NCBI GenBank assembly: GCA_937916395.1
Contig: CALFTN010000080.1
Coordinates: forward strand, 1-49,674
Reading direction: 5' to 3'
Length of the DNA: 49,674 nucleotides
DNA from: an uncultured Clostridia bacterium
GTDB taxonomy: Bacteria > Bacillota > Clostridia > Oscillospirales > Acutalibacteraceae
The notes beneath the pieces are model-generated. The model was not told the DNA's origin. It was given only the letters and a program-made list of their open reading frames with translations, and did not search any database. Shown here piece after piece: positions 1 to 8,544 of the stretch. The stretch's first letter is position 1. Each line of letters starts with the position of its first letter. The translations under genes were made by a program, and so were the position numbers.

Positions 1-81
1 TTTCAACCAGCTTTTTACTTTTTTCACAAAAAACAGTCTGTAAATTTTATATACAAATTGTAGAGAAAATACTATTTTTTC

Positions 82-110
82 TTGACTATTAATACTGTAT
101 ATATTATAAT
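82..110 (+). promoter_or_regulatory. Sigma-A promoter of rny
   Basis: TTGACT at 82-87 and TATAAT at 105-110 are separated by exactly 17 bp, a near-consensus housekeeping promoter. Transcription should start near 117, giving rny an untranslated leader of about 190 nt. The leader is AT-rich and holds one small hairpin (GAACG at 249-253 with CGTTC at 264-268) shortly before the ribosome binding site at about 287-295. I recognise no known riboswitch in it. Confidence 0.8.
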
Positions 111-305
111 GATATGGATAATGCAAAAGTGTTTTTTGTATTATCTCATAGTAAAGATAGTTTTGTGTTTTTAAATATAATTTACATAGATTTATATTTT
201 TGATATAAGAGTTTAAGGCTCTACAAAACTTTATTACTATATTCGTGAGAACGGTTTTTTAATCGTTCGCCTTAAAATATATTTTTAGAAAGGGGCATTC
301 CGTTA

Positions 306-1856
306 ATGGATCCTATCGCAATTATCATTGCAGTCGCTTGTGCGGTTGTATTTGGTGTTGGTGGATTTATCATCGGTGGCGCTCACAGAAAAAAAGTTGC
401 TGAATCTGCTATAGGCTCTGCTACTGAAGAGGCAGCACGCATAGTAAATAACGCTATGACCGAAGCAGAACAAAAAAAGAAAGAAGCAATTCTTGAAGCC
501 AAGGATGAAATCCACAAGCAAAGAACAGAAACAGAACATGAACTCCGCGAAAGACGTGCTGAAGTACAACGTCAGGAAAAAAGAATGATTCAAAAAGAAG
601 AAAGTCTTGACAAAAAAGTAGAAGCACAAGAGAAAAAAGAAGAGTTACTCCAACAAAAACTTAAAGAAGTTGATGAAAAAGCACTCGAAATTGAAACAAT
701 CAAAAAGAGTCAGTTTGATATGCTTGAAAAAATCTCTGGTTACAGCAGAGAACAAGCTAAAGAAGTTCTTCTTAAAAATTTAGATGAGCAGTTGACTCAC
801 GAAAAAGCTCTTAAGATTTATGAGTATGAGCAACAAACAAAGGACGAAATGGATAAAATCGCAAAAGAAGTTATTTCTGGCGCTATCCAACGTTGTGCAG
901 CAGACCATGCTGCAGAAGCTACGGTTTCTGTTGTTGCACTTCCTAACGACGAAATGAAAGGTCGCATAATTGGTCGTGAAGGCAGAAACATCCGTACTAT
1001 TGAAACAATTACCGGCGTTGACCTTATTATTGACGATACACCTGAAGCAATTACAGTTTCTTGCTTTGAGCCTGTTCGTCGTGAAATTGCACGTCAGACT
1101 CTCGAAAGACTTATTCAGGATGGTAGAATTCATCCAACACGCGTTGAAGAAATGTATGAAAAGTGCAAGAGAGAAGTTGAACTTACAATCAAACAGACTG
1201 GTGAAAAGGCTGTTATTGATGCTGGTGTAAACGGTGTTAGTGGTGAACTCACTAAACTCTTGGGTAAACTTAAATATCGTACAAGTTACGGTCAGAATGT
1301 TTTAAATCACTCACTTGAGGTTTCTTACCTTTCTGGTCTTATGGCTGCTGAGGTTGGCGCAGATGTTAAGCTCGCAAAACGTGCTGGTCTTCTTCACGAT
1401 ATAGGTAAAGCACTTGACCACGAGTATGAAGGCTCTCATGTTGAGTTAGGTGTTGAAGCAGCAAAGAAAAACAGAGAAAATGAACAGGTTGTTCATGCTA
1501 TTCACGCTCACCATGGTGATGTTGAAGCAAAAACTCTTATCGCTGCTATTGTTCAGGCTGCAGATGCTATTTCTGCTGCAAGACCTGGTGCAAGACGTGA
1601 AAACGTTGAAACATACATTCAAAGACTTCAGAAGCTTGAAGAAATTGCTACTTCATTTGAAGGTGTTGAAAAATCATTTGCAATTCAGGCTGGTAGAGAA
1701 GTAAGAATTATTGTTAAACCTGATGTTATTTCTGATGACCAGATGACTATTGTTGCAAGAGATATTGTTAACAAGATTGAAAATGAACTTGAATATCCTG
1801 GTCAGATTAAGGTTAATATTATCAGAGAAAGTCGTGCAGTTGACTTTGCAAAATAA
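306..1856 (+). CDS. rny: Ribonuclease Y
   Basis: RNase Y is the membrane-anchored endoribonuclease that starts bulk mRNA decay in many Firmicutes. The 516 residues match the usual length of about 520. In order: an N-terminal membrane helix (about 4-25), a long charged coiled coil (about 30-205), a KH RNA-binding domain with the loop GRIIGREGRN at 219-228, and an HD metal-dependent phosphohydrolase domain with the His-Asp pair at 364-365 (LLHDIGK). The ATG follows an AGAAAGGGG ribosome binding site. It has its own promoter and an intrinsic terminator directly downstream, with ymdB following as in Bacillus. Nothing looks degraded. Confidence 0.97.
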   Translation: MDPIAIIIAVACAVVFGVGGFIIGGAHRKKVAESAIGSATEEAARIVNNAMTEAEQKKKEAILEAKDEIHKQRTETEHELRERRAEVQRQEKRMIQKEESLDKKVEAQEKKEELLQQKLKEVDEKALEIETIKKSQFDMLEKISGYSREQAKEVLLKNLDEQLTHEKALKIYEYEQQTKDEMDKIAKEVISGAIQRCAADHAAEATVSVVALPNDEMKGRIIGREGRNIRTIETITGVDLIIDDTPEAITVSCFEPVRREIARQTLERLIQDGRIHPTRVEEMYEKCKREVELTIKQTGEKAVIDAGVNGVSGELTKLLGKLKYRTSYGQNVLNHSLEVSYLSGLMAAEVGADVKLAKRAGLLHDIGKALDHEYEGSHVELGVEAAKKNRENEQVVHAIHAHHGDVEAKTLIAAIVQAADAISAARPGARRENVETYIQRLQKLEEIATSFEGVEKSFAIQAGREVRIIVKPDVISDDQMTIVARDIVNKIENELEYPGQIKVNIIRESRAVDFAK

Positions 1857-1861
1857 TAAAT

Positions 1862-1900
1862 AAAAACGGAACTCCCTAACAAGTTGTTCCGTTTTTGTTT
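1862..1900 (+). terminator. Intrinsic terminator after rny
   Basis: Inverted arms AAAAACGGAAC (1862-1872) and GTTCCGTTTTT (1886-1896) form an 11-bp stem running into a T-rich tail. It lies between the rny stop and the ymdB start, so ymdB is probably transcribed partly by read-through. Confidence 0.75.
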
Positions 1901-1934
1901 TAGTATCGTCGAAAGACATAGAAACGAGAAAAAA

Positions 1935-2705
1935 ATGCGTTTATTATTTATTGGTGATGTTGTAGGTAGTGGTGGTTGCGAATTCTTAATGAAAAAGCTA
2001 CCTGACTACAAAAAAGAAAATGGTATTGATGTTTGCATTGCTAATGGCGAAAATTCAGCACAGGGTAATGGTGTTACACCTTTTTCTTGTAAAATGCTGT
2101 ATGATAGCGGTGTCGATTTTATTACTCTTGGAAATCATTCCTTTAAAAGACCAGAGATATTGGACTATCTTGATAAAGAAAGTGCAATAATAAGGCCCTA
2201 TAACTTTCCAGAGGGTGCAAGTGGTAAGGGTATAGGCATAATTGACAAGGGGCGCATAAGAGTTGCAGTTATCAATTTAATGGGTACTGTTTATATGGAA
2301 GCGCTCAACAACCCTTTCCTAGAGATTGATAAAGCGTTGAAAGAAACTGATGAGTGTAAGATAGTTATTGTGGATTTTCATGCCGAAGCAACTGCAGAAA
2401 AACGCTCTATGGGTTATTATTTAGATGGTAGAGTTACTGCAGTTTTGGGAACTCATACTCATGTTCAGACAGCTGATGCGCAGATTTTACCAGAGGGTAC
2501 GGCTTATATTACAGATGTCGGAATGACTGGACCCCAAGAATCTGTCTTAGGCATAGAGCCGAGACTTGCAATTAAAAAAATGAAATATCATATTCCTGTA
2601 AGATTTCAGAATGCAGAGGGAAGATATGTTATGAATGCTTGCCTTATTGATATTGATGAAAAAACAGGTAAGGCAACATATATAAAAAGGGTGGTGCTTA
2701 AATGA
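1935..2705 (+). CDS. ymdB: YmdB-family metallophosphoesterase
   Basis: This 256-residue protein is a YmdB-type calcineurin-like phosphodiesterase; the Bacillus member has 2',3'-cyclic nucleotide phosphodiesterase activity and influences biofilm and motility decisions. Di-metal ligands are visible in order: GD at 7-8, NGEN at 37-40, GNH at 66-68, then DFHAEATAEK and GTHTHVQTADA. I start it at ATG 1935 rather than an upstream in-frame codon, because residues before that point come from the rny terminator and MRLLFIGDVVG is the usual family start. The rny-ymdB order is conserved in Firmicutes. Its stop overlaps the next start by 4 bp (ATGA), so the lipoprotein downstream is translationally coupled. 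Confidence 0.93.
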   Translation: MRLLFIGDVVGSGGCEFLMKKLPDYKKENGIDVCIANGENSAQGNGVTPFSCKMLYDSGVDFITLGNHSFKRPEILDYLDKESAIIRPYNFPEGASGKGIGIIDKGRIRVAVINLMGTVYMEALNNPFLEIDKALKETDECKIVIVDFHAEATAEKRSMGYYLDGRVTAVLGTHTHVQTADAQILPEGTAYITDVGMTGPQESVLGIEPRLAIKKMKYHIPVRFQNAEGRYVMNACLIDIDEKTGKATYIKRVVLK

Positions 2706-4213
2706 AAAAAGTAATATCAATTTTACTTGTTCTTTCTTTTTGTGTTACACTCTTTTCATGCCAGAATACAGGCAATGAAGATGAAGATACAGGGGATTGG
2801 GACTATGTTTTACCAACGCCTGTTGTTAATGCCGATATTTCTTTGCCGTTTACTTCAGCGGATACATTTGCGCCTTATAAAGCAAAAAGCAAATTAAACA
2901 GAAATTTAATTCCACTTATATATGAAGCGCTTTATAGCGCTACAGAAGATGGTTATGGTTATCCACAATTAGCCTTGAGTGCTACAGAAAAGGGTAACAC
3001 ATTAACAGTAAAATTAAGGCAAGGTGTTACTTTTTCGGATGGCACAGGCTTTAATGCTCAGAATGTTGATTATTCCTATAAATTGGCAAAGAAAAATGGT
3101 TATTATAAAAATAATTTAAAAGACATTGAAAGCTTTGAGGTTGTAGATAATTTCACCTTGAAAATTACGTTTAAGGGTGTCACGTTATCTCCGCTTAATG
3201 CACTTTCATTCCCTATAGTTTTGAAAAAGGGTAATGCTTTTTTAGGTACTGGTAAGTATGTTTTGAAATATCTTGAAGATACCCCTTATTTTGAAGTGAA
3301 CAAAAATCATTCAAACTATAGCGGTGAGTGGAATACACAGATAGCACTTTTTGATATGGCTGGTTCTACAAGTGAGGTTTATGCTTTCAAGTCTAATAAA
3401 ATAAGTGTTTATAACGATGATTTGACTGATGGAAAGTATGAAAATCTTTCATCAAAAACTGTTTCGTTGCCAACTAATAATCTTGTATTTGCTGGTCTTA
3501 ATATGCGTTGGGGTGGTTCTATTACTTCTGTTGCATGGATAAGACGTGTTATAAACATTGGCATTAACAGAATGGATATAAGTGCCGCTTCGTTCTTGGG
3601 GCAGTGTGAGCCAACTACAATGCCTTTTAAACCGAGCTTTTACAAGCTTTCTGGTCAAGAGCTTATTAGTACAAAAGGTGACCTTAACAGAGCAATTACT
3701 ATTTTAGAAAAAAATGGTTATGATAAATTTACAGATGAAGGCTACAGAACTGATGGTGTTAACACATTAAGACTATCTATTCTCATTTGTAATAATAATC
3801 CATATAAAAAGGGGGTTGCTGAAGCACTACAAAAATCACTGGCAACTCTTGGCATAAAAGCGACGATAACTGTAAAAAATAAGGCTGATTATTTAAAAGC
3901 TTTGGAAGAAGGCTTTTATGAAATTTATATAGGTGAAATTGAATTGCCGGCTGATTATAATCTTAGTGAATTTTTCACCGCGGAGGGTCAGGTTAATTAC
4001 GGAATCAGTGAAAAGGCTTCAGTGAACTATGAGAACTTCAAAAAAGGAAATCTCAATATGACTGAGTTTGTAGAAAGCTTTAATACAGATGTTCCTTTCG
4101 CACCGTTATTTTTCAGAAAATCTGTTATGTCTGTTAACCCAGAAGTAAGTGGTATTACTTTAACAGAAGGTAACGTTTATTTATCTGTTTGTGATTGGAA
4201 AGTAAAAAAATAA
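2702..4213 (+). CDS. ABC transporter solute-binding lipoprotein (SBP_bac_5 type)
   Basis: A 503-residue exported lipoprotein: a hydrophobic signal with lipobox LFSC puts the lipidated Cys at residue 20, followed by an acidic linker. The body resembles the peptide/nickel-binding family 5 fold (early LIPLIYEALYSATEDG, then the VKLRQGVTFSDGTGFNAQNVDYSYKLA-like stretch typical of OppA/DppA proteins, here near residues 100-128). The C-terminal half is more divergent. It is coupled to ymdB by a 4-bp overlap. No permease or ATPase gene lies next to it, so it either partners with a transporter elsewhere or has another role such as sensing. The substrate cannot be read from the sequence. Confidence 0.85.
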   Translation: MKKVISILLVLSFCVTLFSCQNTGNEDEDTGDWDYVLPTPVVNADISLPFTSADTFAPYKAKSKLNRNLIPLIYEALYSATEDGYGYPQLALSATEKGNTLTVKLRQGVTFSDGTGFNAQNVDYSYKLAKKNGYYKNNLKDIESFEVVDNFTLKITFKGVTLSPLNALSFPIVLKKGNAFLGTGKYVLKYLEDTPYFEVNKNHSNYSGEWNTQIALFDMAGSTSEVYAFKSNKISVYNDDLTDGKYENLSSKTVSLPTNNLVFAGLNMRWGGSITSVAWIRRVINIGINRMDISAASFLGQCEPTTMPFKPSFYKLSGQELISTKGDLNRAITILEKNGYDKFTDEGYRTDGVNTLRLSILICNNNPYKKGVAEALQKSLATLGIKATITVKNKADYLKALEEGFYEIYIGEIELPADYNLSEFFTAEGQVNYGISEKASVNYENFKKGNLNMTEFVESFNTDVPFAPLFFRKSVMSVNPEVSGITLTEGNVYLSVCDWKVKK

Positions 4214-4217
4214 CTAC

Positions 4218-4246
4218 TTGTATTTATTTACCAAATAATATATAAT
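4218..4246 (+). promoter_or_regulatory. Promoter before the 603-residue membrane protein
   Basis: TTGTAT (4218-4223), a 17-bp spacer, then TATAAT (4241-4246). It begins only five bases after the stop codon of the lipoprotein, so the next gene can be expressed on its own. An AGGAGG ribosome binding site at 4265-4270 precedes its ATG at 4277. Confidence 0.7.
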
Positions 4247-4276
4247 ATTTTCATTGTTTTATTAGGAGGCGTTTTA

Positions 4277-6088
4277 ATGGACCCAATTAAAGTTGACTTT
4301 TCAGGTAAGGGCAGACCAACTGAGGTTATTATTCCACCTGAAAAAAAGGTTCTTAAAATTATTATTGCAATTCTCATTACAATAATAGGTGGTGCAGTTT
4401 CTTATTACTTTATGTTACCTGCATTAAACCTTAAATCACTCGATTTTTATTACTTTATTGCTGTTTTACTTGGTCTTTATATTGGTTCAACCTTTATTTT
4501 AAGCAAAGCATTTATTAAACCAGAATATATTCCTTATGTGAGAAAAAGAGCGACAATTCCAGTCATTATTGGACTTGTCTTCGCTTTAATTCTTGGTGTA
4601 GGGTATTTAACATCCTGTGAGCTTTTCAGAGCAAAGGCTTACAGCGAGATTATTGAGGTTAAAACTGAAAATTTCGGTGAAAACGACAAGAGTATTACAA
4701 CCATCACAAGTCTCAAAGATTTTTCTGCAGTTCCTATGATAGATAAAGAAGTTGCAGAAAACCTCGCTAATAAAAAGTTAGGTGAACTTTCAGATTACGT
4801 TTCACAGTTTGTTATTGACAGTGCTTATTCAACACAGATAAACTATAAGGGCAACCCTTACAGAATTTTCCCACTTAAATATGGCGATGTGTTTAAATGG
4901 TTTAACAACACACGAGAAGGTATTCCGGCATACATTGCAGTTAATATGTATACACAAGAAGCAAATACAGTAATTCTCAAAGAAGAAAACTTAGATAATA
5001 TTCAGATTTCAACTGGTGAATACCTTAATGAAAAATTAGGCCGTGTTCTTCGCTTTAAATACCCAACATATATGTTTGGCACACCATCACTTGAAATTGA
5101 TGAAAATGGCAAACCTTGGTGGGTATGCGAAAGAGTCGACAAGACTGTTGGTCTTATCGGCGGTACAGACGTTGTTGGTGTTGTTTTAGTTGATGCTTCA
5201 AATAAAGATAATATAACTTATTATGACATTGAAGAGATAAGAACAAATAAAGATATTCAATGGATTGACCAGATTTATTCTGACGATTTACTTGTTAAGC
5301 AATATAACTACTATGGTAAATATAATGGTGGTTTTATTAATGCGTTTATTGGTCAGCAGGGTGTTGTTTCTACAACAGCAGGTTCAAGCTATATTGCATC
5401 TGGTGATGACGTTTGGCTTTACACAGGTGTTACATCAGTTACAAGCGACGACTCTATTGTGGGTTTTGCAATTATTAACCAGCGTACAAAAGAAGCTGTG
5501 TTCCAGAGAATTGCTGGTACAACAGAAAGTGGTGCTCAGAAATCTGCTGAAAGTATCGTTTCTGACAAAGGCTGGAAAGCAACCTTCCCTGTGCTTCTTA
5601 ACCTTGATGGTGAAGCAACATACTTTATGGCGCTTAAAGATAACAGCGTTGTAAAAAGCTTTGCAATGGTTAGCGTTGAACGAGTTCAGGATGCAGTCCG
5701 TAGTGAAGATGATGCGAACCCTGATATTGAAGCTTGTCTTAAAGCTTATGTAAATAAAGTGAAGTCAAGCGCTGGTCTTGTGCTTAACATTGACTATAAC
5801 GCAGTTCTTCCTGATTCTATAAGCGGTGGCGAGTCAACAAATAATGGCGACACTACAAATAACACAGAATCAACAATTGCAAGTGTAACAGGTGTTATTA
5901 CCGATATTCGCACAGCAGTTGAAAATGGTAACAGTGTTTACTATATTGCTCTTGATGGCAATGCAGTTTATTACTCAATGTCAGCAGCTAGTGATAATAA
6001 TGTTGTTATTCTTAATGTTGGTGATACAGTAACTATTAACTATAAAACGCAGGTTGGTAAAATTATTCCTGCAAAGAGTATAAAATAA
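4277..6088 (+). CDS. Conserved membrane protein of unknown function
   Basis: I do not recognise a characterised family. The 603-residue protein has three predicted N-terminal membrane helices (about 25-47, 56-77 and 92-112), then a large, probably extracytoplasmic region of about 480 residues. This contains a repeating beta-rich pattern (IPAYIAVNMYTQEANTVIL, WWVCERVDKTVGLIGG, VVGVVLVDASNKDNITYY), an Asn/Thr-rich linker near 515-530, and a C-terminal 65 residues with an OB-fold-like alternation of short strands (VTGVITDIR, YYIALDG, VGDTVTINYK). It has its own promoter and is followed by a strong terminator. A role as a membrane-anchored envelope or folding factor is a guess only. Confidence 0.8.
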   Translation: MDPIKVDFSGKGRPTEVIIPPEKKVLKIIIAILITIIGGAVSYYFMLPALNLKSLDFYYFIAVLLGLYIGSTFILSKAFIKPEYIPYVRKRATIPVIIGLVFALILGVGYLTSCELFRAKAYSEIIEVKTENFGENDKSITTITSLKDFSAVPMIDKEVAENLANKKLGELSDYVSQFVIDSAYSTQINYKGNPYRIFPLKYGDVFKWFNNTREGIPAYIAVNMYTQEANTVILKEENLDNIQISTGEYLNEKLGRVLRFKYPTYMFGTPSLEIDENGKPWWVCERVDKTVGLIGGTDVVGVVLVDASNKDNITYYDIEEIRTNKDIQWIDQIYSDDLLVKQYNYYGKYNGGFINAFIGQQGVVSTTAGSSYIASGDDVWLYTGVTSVTSDDSIVGFAIINQRTKEAVFQRIAGTTESGAQKSAESIVSDKGWKATFPVLLNLDGEATYFMALKDNSVVKSFAMVSVERVQDAVRSEDDANPDIEACLKAYVNKVKSSAGLVLNIDYNAVLPDSISGGESTNNGDTTNNTESTIASVTGVITDIRTAVENGNSVYYIALDGNAVYYSMSAASDNNVVILNVGDTVTINYKTQVGKIIPAKSIK

Positions 6089-6094
6089 TTTATT

Positions 6095-6129
6095 AACCCC
6101 TATGCAAATTCTGAATTTGCATAGGGGTT
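6095..6129. terminator. Bidirectional intrinsic terminator
   Basis: A perfect 16-bp inverted repeat (6095-6110 and 6114-6129, loop CTG). It separates the convergent membrane-protein gene and the GH38 mannosidase gene, with A/T-rich flanks suitable for termination on both strands. Confidence 0.9.
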
Positions 6130-6135
6130 ATGTGT

Positions 6136-8544
6136 TTAGATTATCAAGCCATATTCTTCTCTCAATTCACCATTCTCATAAACAACAGTTTTAACTTCAT
6201 ATTTAGTAAACTGTAATGGAAGTGTAGTTGAGTTAACGGAGATTGAAGTTTTAATTTCTTCATCACTATTATTAAGAAGACGGAAGATTGTTGCGTTTTT
6301 GCCGTCAGCCTTTTTCATAGTAACGAGTGAAATTATATCATCGCCTAAAGATACCGAGAATTCTTTTTCTTTATCAGATGATGGCACAGGGAAGAGGTTA
6401 ATTGCATACGGCTTTTGTGTAAATTCCTGTGTTTTTCTTTCGAGTTTGCTTGTATCTGTGACAGTCAATCTGAAAGAAAAATTGTTTTCGCCCTGGTCAA
6501 TTTTCTTGGTGAAGCGGTCATTTGGAATTAACTGACGCTCATTTATAGGGTGGGCGCAGTATGTAACACCACGGACGAGTGAAATGTATAAAGCATCATT
6601 CTCAAAGTGACTGCCATAAGTGCCGTTGTTTATAAGTGCAAGTGTTTTGTTATTGCTTTCGATTGCTAAGAATCTCAAAGCAACGTTTTCTCTGGCATCA
6701 GTAAATAATTCTTCAGTACCAAAAGCAGTCTGACCGATTAAAGTGCCTTTTACTTCAACTGGTACTTTTAATTTTATTGCTTTCTCAATGTCACCCATAA
6801 ATAGAGTTACATCAATATCAACATCATCGTTGAGCTTGTAAATTTTATATTTTATTACAGCTTTTGTATTTTCATGCTCAAAGAATGCCTCAATTCCTAA
6901 GAAAATGTCACCGTCTTCTATAACCTGAATACTCTTCATATTCTTGAAAACACCACTCGGAGTTTTTGAGAGTGTGAAGGCTTTTTCATTTGTGCCAATT
7001 CTTTTCTGTTGTTCACTACTCATTCCCCAAGGGTCAGAGTTATCGGTAAAGGAAACTAACTCGAAGCCATCTTTTATATAGTCAATACCATCAATAGAGT
7101 ATTTCTTTAAAAGACCTGTGCTATTATCAATCTCAACATATTTTCGGCTATTTTTAAATACAAGATTTTCGTTCTTTTCTTTGTTACTTATTGGTTCAAA
7201 TTCCACAAAAGCAGAAAATCTGTTAAGCTCAAATGGTTTGAGTGTTGCTTCAAAAGCAATTCTTTTTCGCCAGTCAAGGTTTAAGTTGCTTTCTTCTTTA
7301 ATAACCTGATATTTAACCTTGTTTCCATCTTCATCAAATACAGTGAGCTTTGAGTACATTTCATCAGACCAGTTCTGGTCCTGCAACATAAACTCACACT
7401 CTACTGTATCAACTAATTTATATGGATGTGGGTTGAATACAAAAATAGGATATTCTCCTGGTTTAGATACTTCTTTTACAGATGAAAGAGCAAAAATAGC
7501 TCTAGTTTTAAGTCTTTCTGCCTCTAAAAGACCGTGGTCTAAAAGCTTTAAGCCGTTATCTTCACCACACTGAATAGAAGAACCAGGTAAAACATCATGA
7601 AATTCTGTGTTAAGTAAATCTTCAGTTATTTCGTGAATTTTTTCTTCCGGATATTCTTTTAAAAGTCCTTTGTTGTAAGCGACAGAAAGTACCTTTTCAG
7701 TAAAGAATAGCTCGTTTTCAAGTAAAGCGTGTTTTTTCTTTACCCTGTACATAGATGTGTAGCAACCAGGCATTGATATTCTTAAAGATTTATTAAAAGA
7801 ATATTTAGGCTCAACCTCTTTAAAATAATTTTCTGGAGTTGAGTGCAAATATTTATTTTCAGAAGTGTTTATTAAATCTGTAATATCAGTTAAGTCTTTA
7901 TCGGATGGCCCACCACCATGGTTGCCAACACCCCAGAGAACAAGTGCAGTTTCGTGCTCGTCGTCGTTTGCGCGTCTTTCAATAATTTCTCGTGAATTAC
8001 CAAGAGGTGAGTTATAGCCGTGAGCACGTAAAGCTTTTATTTTGCTTCCGTCAAGACCTTCCCAAAAGAATAAATCGTCACTTAAATCTAACTGGCTACC
8101 ATAAGGACGAGTGAAAATGTAACTGTCCTGACCGCATTTTTTCATAATTTGCACAAGACCAACTGTGTGACCGAATGGGTCAAAGTTAATTGCAGTAGTA
8201 GGGTATACACCGAACTTTTCTAAAAAATATCTTTTTGCTTCCAGAATTTGTCTTACAAAGCTTTCACCACTTGGCATATTGCAATCAGGCTGTAAATACC
8301 AGCCACCCATAATGTGCCATTTGCCTTGTTTTACTAACTCTTGGATTTTGATAAAAAGCTCAGGTGCATATTCTTCAACATATTTATAAACTGTTACTTC
8401 ATTGTGACAAAAGACATAATCGTGTTTTTCTGCTAAGTTTACTGCAGATTGAAAAGTAGAAAGAACTGCACTTGCACCTTCTTGCCAGTCCCATTGCCAT
8501 ATTGGGTCTATGTGTGCATTACAAATCAAGTGAATTTTTTTCAT
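6136..8544 (-). CDS. Glycoside hydrolase family 38 alpha-mannosidase
   Basis: Zn-dependent retaining alpha-mannosidase of 802 residues with no signal peptide, so it acts in the cytoplasm. GH38 landmarks are intact: HIDPIW (His11, Asp13), FDPFGH (nucleophile Asp122, His126), QPDCNMPSGE (Asp87) and EFHDVLPGSS (His316), followed by the beta-rich C-terminal domains usual for the family. The bacterial subgroup includes enzymes that cleave alpha-mannosides, including mannosylglycerate derivatives; the exact substrate cannot be told here. Its start overlaps the metH stop by 4 bp, making it the last gene of the metF-metH operon, a surprising partner because no sugar transporter or other glycosidase lies nearby. 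Confidence 0.93.
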   Translation of the reverse strand: MKKIHLICNAHIDPIWQWDWQEGASAVLSTFQSAVNLAEKHDYVFCHNEVTVYKYVEEYAPELFIKIQELVKQGKWHIMGGWYLQPDCNMPSGESFVRQILEAKRYFLEKFGVYPTTAINFDPFGHTVGLVQIMKKCGQDSYIFTRPYGSQLDLSDDLFFWEGLDGSKIKALRAHGYNSPLGNSREIIERRANDDEHETALVLWGVGNHGGGPSDKDLTDITDLINTSENKYLHSTPENYFKEVEPKYSFNKSLRISMPGCYTSMYRVKKKHALLENELFFTEKVLSVAYNKGLLKEYPEEKIHEITEDLLNTEFHDVLPGSSIQCGEDNGLKLLDHGLLEAERLKTRAIFALSSVKEVSKPGEYPIFVFNPHPYKLVDTVECEFMLQDQNWSDEMYSKLTVFDEDGNKVKYQVIKEESNLNLDWRKRIAFEATLKPFELNRFSAFVEFEPISNKEKNENLVFKNSRKYVEIDNSTGLLKKYSIDGIDYIKDGFELVSFTDNSDPWGMSSEQQKRIGTNEKAFTLSKTPSGVFKNMKSIQVIEDGDIFLGIEAFFEHENTKAVIKYKIYKLNDDVDIDVTLFMGDIEKAIKLKVPVEVKGTLIGQTAFGTEELFTDARENVALRFLAIESNNKTLALINNGTYGSHFENDALYISLVRGVTYCAHPINERQLIPNDRFTKKIDQGENNFSFRLTVTDTSKLERKTQEFTQKPYAINLFPVPSSDKEKEFSVSLGDDIISLVTMKKADGKNATIFRLLNNSDEEIKTSISVNSTTLPLQFTKYEVKTVVYENGELREEYGLII

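Noticed and set aside
303..629. 108-codon frame opposite the start of rny
   Set aside because: It is the antisense of the rny coiled coil, Phe/Cys-rich, with no ribosome binding site.
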